Source: Oscillospiraceae bacterium (GTDB lineage Bacteria > Bacillota > Clostridia > Oscillospirales > Acutalibacteraceae). From it: a stretch of 14,017 bases of DNA. Within the stretch, counting starts at the first letter, position 1; the number at the start of each line of letters is the position of its first letter. The stretch spans positions 1-14,017 of the forward strand of contig SVOX01000030.1 of assembly GCA_015066165.1 (NCBI GenBank), in the 5' to 3' direction. The position numbers and the translations under genes are program-made. The notes below the pieces were generated by a model, which saw only the letters and a list, made by a program, of their open reading frames with translations, did not search any database and was not told where the DNA came from. This document shows, one piece after another, positions 1-6,673 of this stretch.

Positions 1-5
1 GTGGC

Positions 6-35
6 TTGTCGAAACGCTAAAAAGCGATTCGACAA
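6..35. repeat. Inverted repeat with two perfect Spo0A-box heptamers
   Basis: TTGTCGAA (6-13) and TTCGACAA (28-35) are perfectly complementary. After an A/A mismatch an inner stem CGCT/AGCG closes an AAAA loop, giving a stable hairpin. Each arm contains the heptamer TGTCGAA or its complement, the known Spo0A box consensus, with centres 21 bp apart (two helical turns). No T-run follows, so it is not a typical terminator. It could be an operator, an RNA hairpin or the end of a mobile element. Confidence 0.55.
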
Positions 36-58
36 ACTACAATTATTATAAGACATTA

Positions 59-84
59 AGAGGATGGATAAAAGTTCATCCTCT
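59..84. repeat. Inverted repeat upstream of the sigG junction
   Basis: AGAGGATG (59-66) and CATCCTCT (77-84) form an 8-bp perfect stem with a 10-nt loop. It lies in the non-sigma DNA about 37 nt before the point where sigG similarity resumes. No gene was recognised in positions 1-121. Confidence 0.5.
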
Positions 85-121
85 ATGTATATTACTTTTT
101 CGCCATTCTATAACCATTCCA

Positions 122-598
122 ATGATTATTGGTGAAATTAGAAGGTATTTACGTGACAATAATTTAATAAGGGTTAGCCGTTCAATAAAAGATACCGCAT
201 ACCGTGCCATGCAAGTTAAAGAAAAAATAATGGCGAATAACGGTCAAGAGCCAACAGTATCTCAAATAGCAAAGGAACTTGACTTGCCAACAGCAGATGT
301 GGTTGTAGCGCTTGAGAGCATAGTGTCGCCAATGTCGCTTTACGACCCCGTTTATTCTGACGGCGGAGATACAATTTACGTGCTTGACCAGTTGGGTGAT
401 AATAATGATGATAAAAATTGGCTTCAGGAAATTGCTTTTAAACAAGCAATTAAAGATTTGAGCGAAAGAGAGAAAAATATATTAACTCTCCGCTTTATGC
501 AAGGGAAAACACAAATGGAAGTATCTGAAGAAATCGGAATCTCTCAAGCACAGGTTTCTCGGCTTGAAAAAGGTGCACTCGAAAAAATAAAGTCATAA
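122..598 (+). CDS. sigG: Sporulation sigma factor SigG, 3' portion only (5' part missing or interrupted)
   Basis: Forespore-specific sigma-70 family factor that directs RNA polymerase to late forespore genes. The 158 residues seen match the sigma-G C-terminal two-thirds: the start MIIGEIRRYLRDNN and IRVSRS are sigma-G-like rather than sigma-F-like. Region 3 covers about residues 14-90 (QEPTVSQIA, GGDTIYVLDQ). Region 4 covers about 110-156, with the helix-turn-helix TQMEVSEEIGISQAQVSRLE at about 130-149. Family members are about 255-260 residues, and the segment ending FSTYAVP (regions 2.1-2.4, core and -10 binding) should directly precede MIIGE. It is absent in all three frames of positions 1-121. 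The reading frame stays open to the left edge but encodes nothing sigma-like. ATG 122 is simply the conserved internal Met, with no Shine-Dalgarno. As it stands the product could not bind core polymerase normally. It is either a pseudogene or one half of a gene split by an inserted element. The family call is very sure; the reason for truncation is inference. Confidence 0.85.
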   Translation: MIIGEIRRYLRDNNLIRVSRSIKDTAYRAMQVKEKIMANNGQEPTVSQIAKELDLPTADVVVALESIVSPMSLYDPVYSDGGDTIYVLDQLGDNNDDKNWLQEIAFKQAIKDLSEREKNILTLRFMQGKTQMEVSEEIGISQAQVSRLEKGALEKIKS

Positions 599-649
599 AA
601 TTTAGTATTTGTGGAAAAGTATTATTAACACAATTTTGGAGGTAATCCC

Positions 650-1981
650 ATGAAAAGAATAATTTCACTTATTTTAACGGTGCTAACGGTTGTGGCGCTA
701 TTTACAGGTTGTGGCAAGAAAAAACAAAATGCGCTGGTGTATTTTTTGAATTTTAAACCTGAATCTGCAGCGGTTTATGAAGAACTTGCAAAAAAATATG
801 AGCAAGAAAAAGGCGTAAAAGTTAAGGTTGTTACAGCGGCGGCAAACACTTACGAACAAACCTTAAAATCAGAAATTGCCAAAACCGAAGCACCCACAAT
901 TTTTCAGGTAAACGGACCTATTGGTTATAATTCTTGGAAAGACTATTGCCTTGATATTAAAGACAGTAAAATTTATTCCTACCTTTCGGATAAATCTTTG
1001 GCTATAAAGAGCGGTGACGGCGTTTATGCTGTGCCTTATGTTGTAGAAGGTTACGGAATTATTTATAATAACGCTATTATGGATAAGTATTTTGCACTTC
1101 CAAACCGTCAGCAAAAGGTTGGCAGTATGGAAGAAATAAAAAATTTTGCAACGCTAAAAATAGTAGTTGATGATATGACAAAAAATAAAGAGAAATTGGG
1201 TATCGACGGTGTTTTTGCCTCTACTTCGCTTTCAAGCGGTGAAGACTGGCGCTTTACAACACATCTTTTAAATATACCGCTTTATTATGAATACAAATCG
1301 GCTCAAGATAAAGATGCAACAACGGCGCTTTTAGAATCTAAAGAAATTGACTTTAAATATGAGCAAAATTACAAAAAGATTTTTGACCTTTATATTGAAA
1401 ATTCGGCAACAAAGAAAACACTTCTCGGTTCAAAATCTGTGGCAGATTCTATGGCTGAATTTGCGCTTTCCAAAGCGGCTATGGTACAAAACGGAAACTG
1501 GGCGTGGTCACAAATTTCAGGTGTTAAGGGTAACACGGTAGATGAAAAAGATATAAAAATGCTACCAATTTATATTGGTGTTGACGGCGAAGAAAAACAG
1601 GGTATTTGCATTGGTACCGAAAACTATTTTGCAATAAATAAAAACGTTTCCGAAGAAAAACGCAAGGCATCACTTGATTTTCTTGACTGGTTGTTTTCAA
1701 GCGAAACAGGTAAAAGAGAAGTTACCCAAAAACTTGGGTTCATAACCCCATTTAACACTTTTAAAGAAAGTGAAACTTCAAACGATCCGTTGGCAAAAGA
1801 AATTATAAGATATTTAAATGATGATGAAAAAACGGTAATTCCTTGGATATTTACCGCCTTTCCAAGTGAAAATTTCAAAAAAGAAACGGGCAGTGCTTTG
1901 CTTGACTACGTTCAAGGCACAAAAACTTGGAAAGAAGTCAGACAAACAGTAGTAGAAAAATGGAAGAGTGAAAGAAAATAA
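650..1981 (+). CDS. ABC transporter extracellular solute-binding lipoprotein (carbohydrate type)
   Basis: Captures a ligand outside the membrane and delivers it to the permeases encoded immediately downstream. The N-terminus is a lipoprotein signal peptide: MKR, a hydrophobic run, then the lipobox FTGC with Cys21 as the lipidated residue. The remainder looks like the family-1 (MalE-like) sugar-binding fold, for example YAVPYVVEGYGIIYNN near residues 127-142 and a hinge-like ALSKAAMVQNGNWAW segment near 272-286. At 443 residues it is normal for the family. The start is set by a good Shine-Dalgarno, GGAGGT at 638-643, seven bases before ATG. The first permease begins directly after its stop codon, so the three genes form an operon. 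The ligand cannot be named; sugar is inferred from family and the two MalF/MalG-like permeases. Confidence 0.88.
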   Translation: MKRIISLILTVLTVVALFTGCGKKKQNALVYFLNFKPESAAVYEELAKKYEQEKGVKVKVVTAAANTYEQTLKSEIAKTEAPTIFQVNGPIGYNSWKDYCLDIKDSKIYSYLSDKSLAIKSGDGVYAVPYVVEGYGIIYNNAIMDKYFALPNRQQKVGSMEEIKNFATLKIVVDDMTKNKEKLGIDGVFASTSLSSGEDWRFTTHLLNIPLYYEYKSAQDKDATTALLESKEIDFKYEQNYKKIFDLYIENSATKKTLLGSKSVADSMAEFALSKAAMVQNGNWAWSQISGVKGNTVDEKDIKMLPIYIGVDGEEKQGICIGTENYFAINKNVSEEKRKASLDFLDWLFSSETGKREVTQKLGFITPFNTFKESETSNDPLAKEIIRYLNDDEKTVIPWIFTAFPSENFKKETGSALLDYVQGTKTWKEVRQTVVEKWKSERK

Positions 1982-2824
1982 ATGAAATCGCTCAAACGAT
2001 ATTCTGTGGTATTTGTAATGCCAACGCTAATAGCATTTATAATTGCTTTTGCGGTGCCTTTTGTGTTGGGGCTTTTCCTTTCTTTTACCGAGTTTCGAAC
2101 GGTGAGTGATGCACAGTTTGTTGGATTTTCAAATTATATAAGAATTTTCACCCAAGATAAAACATTTTTAAACTCTTTGTGGTTTACTGTAAAATTTGCG
2201 GTTATTTCTGTTGTTACAATTAACCTTTTTGCCTTTGTTTTGGCGATTATGCTAACCCGTGACGTGTTTGGTACCCGTCTTTTCAGAACAGTGTTTTTTA
2301 TGCCAAACCTTATTGGCGGAATTGTGCTTGGATATATTTGGCAACTAATAATTAACGGTGTGCTTTTTAATTTTGGTTATTCTATTACAACTAATGCGTC
2401 ATACGGTTTTTGGGGACTGGTAATTCTTATGAACTGGCAAATGATAGGGTATATGATGATAATCTATATTGCGGGGCTCAGTAATATCCCAACCGATATT
2501 ATTGAAGCGTCAAAGGTTGACGGTGCGGGGTGGTTTACAACCCTTTTTAGAGTGACAATTCCGTCTTGTATGCCGTCGATTACCATTTGCTTGTTTTTAA
2601 CCATAACAAACTCGTTTAAACTTTTTGATCAAAACTTGGCTTTAACTGCCGGCGCACCCGGTGGCAGAACACGTATGGTGGCACTCGATATTTATGAAAC
2701 CTTTTACGGAAGAATTGGCTTTGAAGGAATAGGTCAAGCTAAATCGGTTATTTTCTTTTTGCTTGTGGCTGTAATTTCTTTAACACAACTCATATTGACC
2801 AGAAGAAAAGAGGTTGAAATTTAG
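1982..2824 (+). CDS. ABC sugar-type transporter permease, MalF/UgpA-like
   Basis: Integral membrane half of the importer channel. Six hydrophobic segments can be read in 280 residues; there is no long MalF-type periplasmic insert, as usual for Gram-positive UgpA-like permeases. The cytoplasmic EAA loop that contacts the ATPase is visible at residues 174-200: IEASKVDG, then a conserved Ile-Pro (193-194). The ATG follows the stop codon of the binding-protein gene without a gap, and its own stop overlaps the GTG of the next permease by one base, indicating tight translational coupling. No ATPase gene accompanies the operon; in Firmicutes such systems commonly share an MsmX-type ATPase encoded elsewhere, which is inferred here. 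Confidence 0.9.
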   Translation: MKSLKRYSVVFVMPTLIAFIIAFAVPFVLGLFLSFTEFRTVSDAQFVGFSNYIRIFTQDKTFLNSLWFTVKFAVISVVTINLFAFVLAIMLTRDVFGTRLFRTVFFMPNLIGGIVLGYIWQLIINGVLFNFGYSITTNASYGFWGLVILMNWQMIGYMMIIYIAGLSNIPTDIIEASKVDGAGWFTTLFRVTIPSCMPSITICLFLTITNSFKLFDQNLALTAGAPGGRTRMVALDIYETFYGRIGFEGIGQAKSVIFFLLVAVISLTQLILTRRKEVEI

Positions 2825-3654
2825 TGGCAAAAAGAATTTACGATACTTTGATTTTTATAGTGCTTTTATTTTTGTCTTTGGTATTTATAGCACCGGTACT
2901 CATTGTTGTTATAAATTCTTTTAAACTTAAATTTTCAATTGCAACCGAACCTTTTTTGCTCCCTACCGCCCAAACTTTTATTGGGTTTTCAAACTATGCC
3001 GAAGGACTTCGCACAACCGACTTTTTATCGGCTTTTGGCTGGTCTTTGTTTATAACCGTTTTTTCGGTTTTGGCAATAGTTTTGTTTACTTCAATGACTG
3101 CTTGGTATATTGTTAGGGTGAAAACCGTTTTTACAACACTGCTTTATTATTCGCTTGTTTTTTCAATGATAGTGCCTTTTCAAATGGTTATGTTTACAAT
3201 GTCAAAAACCGCAAACGTTTTGGGGCTTGATAATCCGCTTGGAATAATTTTAATATATTTGGGATTTGGCGCAGGACTTGCAACTTTTATGTTTACAGGG
3301 TTTGTAAAATCGGTACCGCTTGGAATAGAAGAGGCGGCTACAATAGACGGTTGCACACCGCTTGGCACCTTTTTTAAAATTGTTTTTCCAATATTAAAGC
3401 CCACAACTATTACGGTTGCAATTCTTAATGCAATGTGGATATGGAACGACTACCTTTTGCCTTATCTTGTAATTGGCAACGATTATAAAACCATACCAAT
3501 TGCCATACAGTATTTAAAAGGTGGGTATGGCTCGGTTGATATGGGCGCTATGATGGCAATGTTGGTGCTTTCAATTATTCCTGTGGTTGTGTTTTATCTC
3601 TTTTGTCAAAAGTATATAATAAAAGGCGTCGCCGCAGGCGCTGTAAAGGGTTAG
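2824..3654 (+). CDS. ABC sugar-type transporter permease, MalG/UgpE-like
   Basis: Second channel subunit of the importer. The 276 residues carry an N-terminal transmembrane segment, then further segments of the binding-protein-dependent permease domain. The EAA loop is clear at about residues 168-192: IEEAATIDG followed by FPILKP. This motif docks into the transport ATPase. The start is GTG at 2824, sharing its first base with the TAG stop of the previous gene, so translation is probably coupled. It is the last gene of the operon. A perfect 8-bp palindromic hairpin begins three bases after the stop, and the shared terminator lies at 3857-3881. Neighbouring families with the same fold cannot be separated by eye, so the substrate stays unassigned. 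Confidence 0.9.
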   Translation: MAKRIYDTLIFIVLLFLSLVFIAPVLIVVINSFKLKFSIATEPFLLPTAQTFIGFSNYAEGLRTTDFLSAFGWSLFITVFSVLAIVLFTSMTAWYIVRVKTVFTTLLYYSLVFSMIVPFQMVMFTMSKTANVLGLDNPLGIILIYLGFGAGLATFMFTGFVKSVPLGIEEAATIDGCTPLGTFFKIVFPILKPTTITVAILNAMWIWNDYLLPYLVIGNDYKTIPIAIQYLKGGYGSVDMGAMMAMLVLSIIPVVVFYLFCQKYIIKGVAAGAVKG

Positions 3655-3657
3655 TAA

Positions 3658-3803
3658 GCGCAATTTTAATTGCGCAATGAAATAAATCTCTTGTGAGATT
3701 TATGAAGTATTGCTTCGTAATGTGAAGTACGCTTCGCGTATTAAGATTTATTTCACTTCATATCAGATTTGGTTGATACTTCATATTTTTCGTTAGAAAA
3801 ATA
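3658..3803. repeat. Modular non-coding hairpin array (interspersed-repeat-like)
   Basis: This fills most of the 238-bp gap between the permease operon and rlmH. In order: GCGCAATTTTAATTGCGC palindrome (3658-3675); ATAAATCTC/GAGATTTAT, 9-bp stem with 4-nt loop (3682-3703); two small hairpins with TTC loops, ATTGC-TTC-GTAAT (3709-3721) and TACGC-TTC-GCGTA (3728-3740); a small TATCA/TGATA pair; and TATTTTTC/GAAAAATA, 8-bp stem (3784-3803). Between them recur TGAAGTA (3703, 3723) and its inverted counterpart ACTTCATAT (3755, 3778). A longer perfect 12-bp pair, TGAAATAAATCT (3678-3689) with AGATTTATTTCA (3744-3755), competes with the local stems. No coding potential was seen. It resembles a non-autonomous repeat or structured 3' UTR; identity is inference. 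Confidence 0.7.
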
Positions 3804-3856
3804 CTTTATTTTGCTTTTTGCACAGATTTCTTGTGCTGGAAAGGTTTGCAAAAATT

Positions 3857-3881
3857 AAAGGGAGCCGTAATGGCTCCCTTT
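3857..3881. terminator. Bidirectional intrinsic terminator between convergent transporter and walJ-rlmH units
   Basis: AAAGGGAGCC (3857-3866) and GGCTCCCTTT (3872-3881) form a perfect 10-bp stem with a 5-nt loop. On the minus strand it is followed by a T-rich tract, terminating rlmH. On the plus strand the tract TTTGAATATATTTT is weaker but usable for the permease operon. Its position between convergent genes fits a shared terminator. Confidence 0.85.
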
Positions 3882-3892
3882 GAATATATTTT

Positions 3893-4372
3893 CTATTTGT
3901 GGTATGCCGAGCCCTCGTTTATTTTAAAAGCACGGTAAATTTGTTCCAAAAGCATAACCCTGAAAAGTTGATGCGGAAAGGTCATTTGCGAAAACGAAAG
4001 TTTTAATTTGCTGATTGCTTTCACCTTTTCACAAAGTCCGTAGGAACTGCCAATTATAAAGGTTAAATTTTTGCCGTTGTTTTTGGAAAAAGCCACATTT
4101 TCGGCAAATTTTTCACTCGATAGCGGTTTGCCTTCAATACAAAGGGTGAATACATCGCTGTTTGCAGGAATTTTTTTGAAAATCATCTCGGCTTCACGCA
4201 AGAGTGCAGAGTCAATTTCTGCTTGTGAAGGTTTTTCGGGCAAACGTACGGGCTCGAGTTCTAAAATATCTAATTTACAATATCTTGAAAGACGTTTTTG
4301 GTATTCCGCCACAGCGTTTTCAAGGTATTTTTCTTTAAGTTTGCCAAGGGCAATAATTGTTATTTTTATCAT
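3893..4372 (-). CDS. rlmH: 23S rRNA (pseudouridine(1915)-N(3))-methyltransferase RlmH
   Basis: SPOUT-class methyltransferase that uses S-adenosylmethionine to methylate N3 of pseudouridine 1915 in helix 69 of 23S rRNA, acting on assembled 70S ribosomes. The length, 159 residues, is exactly the family norm. The N-terminal strand MIKITIIALGKLKEKY, the cofactor-knot segment FIIGSSYGL (residues 105-113) and the C-terminal signature LSFSQMTFPHQLFRVMLLEQ with YRAFKI and final YHK are all present. The usual Gly-Gly in the IGG motif reads Gly-Ser here, a small deviation. Its ATG overlaps the walJ stop by four bases (ATGA), so the pair is translationally coupled. walJ followed closely by rlmH is a known Firmicutes arrangement. 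Confidence 0.96.
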   Translation of the reverse strand: MIKITIIALGKLKEKYLENAVAEYQKRLSRYCKLDILELEPVRLPEKPSQAEIDSALLREAEMIFKKIPANSDVFTLCIEGKPLSSEKFAENVAFSKNNGKNLTFIIGSSYGLCEKVKAISKLKLSFSQMTFPHQLFRVMLLEQIYRAFKINEGSAYHK

Positions 4373-5157
4373 ATTACCATTACTCCGTTTGCTTGCGGTT
4401 TTGCAACAGTTAAAATGTAATCTTTATCAATTTGTGCGCCAAGGTCCATAAGCGCCGCTGTGGCACAGCTTTTTGCTAATAAAGGTGTGTTGTTATGTTG
4501 GCTTAAATGCCCTAAAATAAAGCGTTTTGTGCCGTTTTTAAACAGATTTTTAAGTTCGGTGGCGCAAACATTATTTGAAATATGCCCGTGCTCTGATAAA
4601 ATACGTGCTTTTAAAAATGGCGGGTAGGGGCCGTTTTTAAGCATTTCAATATCGTGGTTAGATTCCATCAAAACAACGTCGCTTTTCGAAAGTGCAGTTC
4701 TTACACAGTCGGTCACAATGCCCAAATCGGTGCATATTGCCACTTTTTTATCTTCAGGCAAAAGAAAAGTGTATCCGCTCGACCCTTCGCAGTCGTGACT
4801 GGTGGCAAAGCGTGAAATTTCAATGCCGCCTATTTGCACGGGTTTATCATCTATAGTTATTATTTTGGTTTTTGGGGGAATAGAACCGCTTTCTATAAGC
4901 GATTGAGCGGTTTTTTGCGAAGCAATAACACAGGCGCCCGTTTTGTTTAAAAAAGTTTTAAGACCTTTAATATGGTCGGAATGTTCGTGGGTGATTGCTA
5001 CTGCTAAAATATCTTGGGCACAGGCGTTCACGGTATTCAAATTTTGGCAAATTCCTTTAAAAGAGGCGCCAACGTCAACAAGCACAGAACCTTCTTTGGT
5101 TCCTATATATGTACTGTTTCCCGTTGAACCGCTATAAAGTGGACAAATTTTTGACAT
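4369..5157 (-). CDS. walJ: Metallo-beta-lactamase-fold hydrolase WalJ/YycJ family
   Basis: Cytoplasmic MBL-fold metal-dependent hydrolase related to YycJ/WalJ/VicX, which has nuclease-type relatives and in Bacillus is encoded with the WalRK cell-wall two-component system. The 262 residues begin with the typical SxxxGSTGNSTYI segment (S9-I18). The metal-binding motif THEHSDH lies at residues 56-62, with further ligand candidates in CTDLG, ESNHD and the late GHLSQHNNT. ATG 5157 is supported by a weak Shine-Dalgarno AAGGA eight bases upstream. No walR or walK is present nearby; only the downstream partner rlmH is retained. No convincing promoter was found between the murA terminator and this gene. 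The molecular substrate in this lineage is unknown. Confidence 0.9.
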   Translation of the reverse strand: MSKICPLYSGSTGNSTYIGTKEGSVLVDVGASFKGICQNLNTVNACAQDILAVAITHEHSDHIKGLKTFLNKTGACVIASQKTAQSLIESGSIPPKTKIITIDDKPVQIGGIEISRFATSHDCEGSSGYTFLLPEDKKVAICTDLGIVTDCVRTALSKSDVVLMESNHDIEMLKNGPYPPFLKARILSEHGHISNNVCATELKNLFKNGTKRFILGHLSQHNNTPLLAKSCATAALMDLGAQIDKDYILTVAKPQANGVMVI

Positions 5158-5195
5158 TTTGAAAATCCTTTTTACTGTAAGTTTATTGTTATGAA

Positions 5196-5223
5196 AAACA
5201 GGTCAACCGTTGTTGACCTGTTT
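5196..5223 (-). terminator. Intrinsic terminator of murA
   Basis: Perfect 12-bp stem: AAACAGGTCAAC (5196-5207) and GTTGACCTGTTT (5212-5223) with a 4-nt loop. On the minus strand it runs into TTTTT, starting 13 bases after the murA stop. It isolates murA from walJ-rlmH. Confidence 0.88.
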
Positions 5224-5235
5224 GTAAATTTTAGA

Positions 5236-6522
5236 TTATGCTTGTTTTAAAATTTCAGTTTCTTCAGGTGTGTAAATACGTTTAATGTTAGCACCCAATG
5301 CCGAAAACTTTTCTACAACGTCTTCATAACCACGGTCGATACGTTCAATTTCTTCAACTTCGGTTATGCCGTCTGCTACAAGACCTGCAATAAGCATTGC
5401 AGCACCTGCACGTAAATCAACCGCTTTTACGGGAGCGGCATTCAGCGATTCGACACCTGTTATTACTGCTGTTTTGCCGTCAACCTGAATATCAGCGCCC
5501 ATAAGGGTTAGTTGTTCAACGTATCTGAAACGACTGTCCCAAACGCCTTCGGTAACAATGCTTGTACCTTGGGCTAAAGCCAAAACTGTTGCAATTTGAG
5601 GTTGCATATCGGTTGGGAAACCGGGGTGGGGCATTGTTTTAACATTACACTTTTTGGGGCGGTCATGCATTTCAACACGCACCGCTTCGTCATATTCGGT
5701 AATAGTGGCACCTGTTTCACGAAGTTTTGCAATAATTGATTCAAGGTGTTTTGGAGTTACATTATCAATAAGCACATCGCCGCCAGTGGCAACAGCCGCC
5801 GCCATGTAGGTACCGGCTTCAATTTGGTCGGGTATGATGCTATAAGTGGTGCCGTTTAAAGTATCTACACCACGGATTTTAATAATGTTTGTACCGGCTC
5901 CCATTATGTTTGCGCCCATAGAGTTTAAGAAGTTGGCAAGGTCAACAATGTGGGGTTCTCTTGCAGCGTTTTCAATAACGGTAAGACCTTTCGCTTTAAC
6001 AGCGGCAAGCATAATATTAATGGTAGCGCCAACAGAAACTACGTCAAGGTAAATTGAAGAACCGTTAAGTTCGTGAGCGTATGCTTCAACAAGACCGCTT
6101 TCAAAGGTGATTTTAGCACCCAACGCTTCAAAACCTTTGATATGTTGGTCGATAGGGCGAACACCAAAGTTGCAACCACCCGGAGGGGCAACACGGGCTT
6201 TGTTCATACGGCCTAACAACGCACCAAGGAAATAACTTGAAGCACGCATACCCTCTGCCATTTGCTTTGAAACAACAAAGGAATTTACGTGTTCAGGGTC
6301 GATTTCAACGGTTGATTTATTAATGGTTTTAATATTTGCACCCAAAGTTTTCATAGCAACCAAAATGTTGGTAACGTCTGAAATATTTGGTATATTTTCA
6401 ATGATACAAGGACTGTCTGCAAGGAGTACTGCGGGGAGAATTGCAACGGCGGCGTTTTTTGCACCACTAATTCGAACTGTGCCGTTTAAAGTGTTTCCGC
6501 CTTGAATGACAAATTTCTCCAA
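5236..6522 (-). CDS. murA: UDP-N-acetylglucosamine 1-carboxyvinyltransferase MurA
   Basis: Transfers enolpyruvate from phosphoenolpyruvate to UDP-GlcNAc, the first committed step of peptidoglycan synthesis in the cytoplasm and the fosfomycin target. The EPSP-synthase-like fold is evident: GTVRISGAKNAAVAILPA near the start, the catalytic loop PPGGCNFGVRP with the reactive Cys at residue 117, HPGFPTDMQPQ, and the closing GYEDVVEKFSALGA. Cys is retained, so it should be fosfomycin-sensitive in principle. The start is placed at TTG 6522, giving MEKFVIQGG, because GGAGGG (6529-6534) sits six bases upstream. An in-frame ATG at 6540 lies before that Shine-Dalgarno and would add six residues atypical of the family. 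Length is 428 residues, normal. It is transcribed alone from the promoter at 6597-6626 to the terminator at 5196-5223. Confidence 0.95.
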   Translation of the reverse strand: MEKFVIQGGNTLNGTVRISGAKNAAVAILPAVLLADSPCIIENIPNISDVTNILVAMKTLGANIKTINKSTVEIDPEHVNSFVVSKQMAEGMRASSYFLGALLGRMNKARVAPPGGCNFGVRPIDQHIKGFEALGAKITFESGLVEAYAHELNGSSIYLDVVSVGATINIMLAAVKAKGLTVIENAAREPHIVDLANFLNSMGANIMGAGTNIIKIRGVDTLNGTTYSIIPDQIEAGTYMAAAVATGGDVLIDNVTPKHLESIIAKLRETGATITEYDEAVRVEMHDRPKKCNVKTMPHPGFPTDMQPQIATVLALAQGTSIVTEGVWDSRFRYVEQLTLMGADIQVDGKTAVITGVESLNAAPVKAVDLRAGAAMLIAGLVADGITEVEEIERIDRGYEDVVEKFSALGANIKRIYTPEETEILKQA

Positions 6523-6528
6523 AATAGT

Positions 6529-6534
6529 CCCTCC
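6529..6534 (-). promoter_or_regulatory. Shine-Dalgarno site fixing the murA TTG start
   Basis: GGAGGG on the minus strand, six bases before TTG 6522. It lies inside the reading frame opened by the upstream ATG 6540, which therefore is probably not the start. Confidence 0.8.
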
Positions 6535-6596
6535 AATCATAAATTATTCTTTAATAGTATATCCTATAACTTAATATCTATTTATCCAACAGAACT

Positions 6597-6626
6597 ATTA
6601 TATACTATATAAGGGGTAATTGTCAA
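6597..6626 (-). promoter_or_regulatory. Sigma-A promoter of murA
   Basis: Both hexamers are perfect on the minus strand: TTGACA at 6626-6621 and TATAAT at 6602-6597, spacer 18 bp. Predicted transcription start is near 6590, leaving a leader of about 65-70 nt. The -35 lies within the inverted repeat TAATTGT/ACAATTA (6617-6635). Confidence 0.82.
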
Positions 6627-6635
6627 TTACAATTA
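6617..6635. repeat. Inverted repeat over the murA -35 box, possible operator
   Basis: TAATTGT (6617-6623) and ACAATTA (6629-6635) with a 5-bp centre exactly embrace the -35 hexamer. Such placement suits repressor binding, but the arms are AT-rich and could be chance. Confidence 0.35.
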
Positions 6636-6637
6636 AA

Positions 6638-6669
6638 AAAAGGTGAAAAACTTTTGCTTTTCACCTTTT
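6638..6669 (-). terminator. Intrinsic terminator of the rpmH-rnpA-yidD-yidC-jag cluster
   Basis: AAAAGGTGAAAA (6638-6649) pairs with TTTTCACCTTTT (6658-6669), a 12-bp stem with 8-nt loop. On the minus strand it is followed by seven T residues. It lies directly after the jag stop and just upstream of the murA promoter. Confidence 0.9.
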
Positions 6670-6673
6670 AAAG

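Noticed and set aside
1..121. 3' end of a group II intron or another self-splicing intron interrupting sigG
   Set aside because: The two hairpins lack the conserved domain V pattern and GNRA-type tetraloop, and no bulged-A domain VI could be placed.
599..649. Sigma-G or sigma-F type promoter for the ABC operon
   Set aside because: The best GTATT-like -35 and CA-rich -10 have poor matches and wrong spacing.
3658..3803. CRISPR array
   Set aside because: The repeated unit is only 7-9 bases, it inverts halfway, and the intervening segments are themselves hairpins rather than unique spacers; no cas genes nearby.
5158..5195. Promoter for walJ-rlmH
   Set aside because: A TTGACC occurs in the murA terminator stem but no acceptable -10 lies 16-18 bp downstream.
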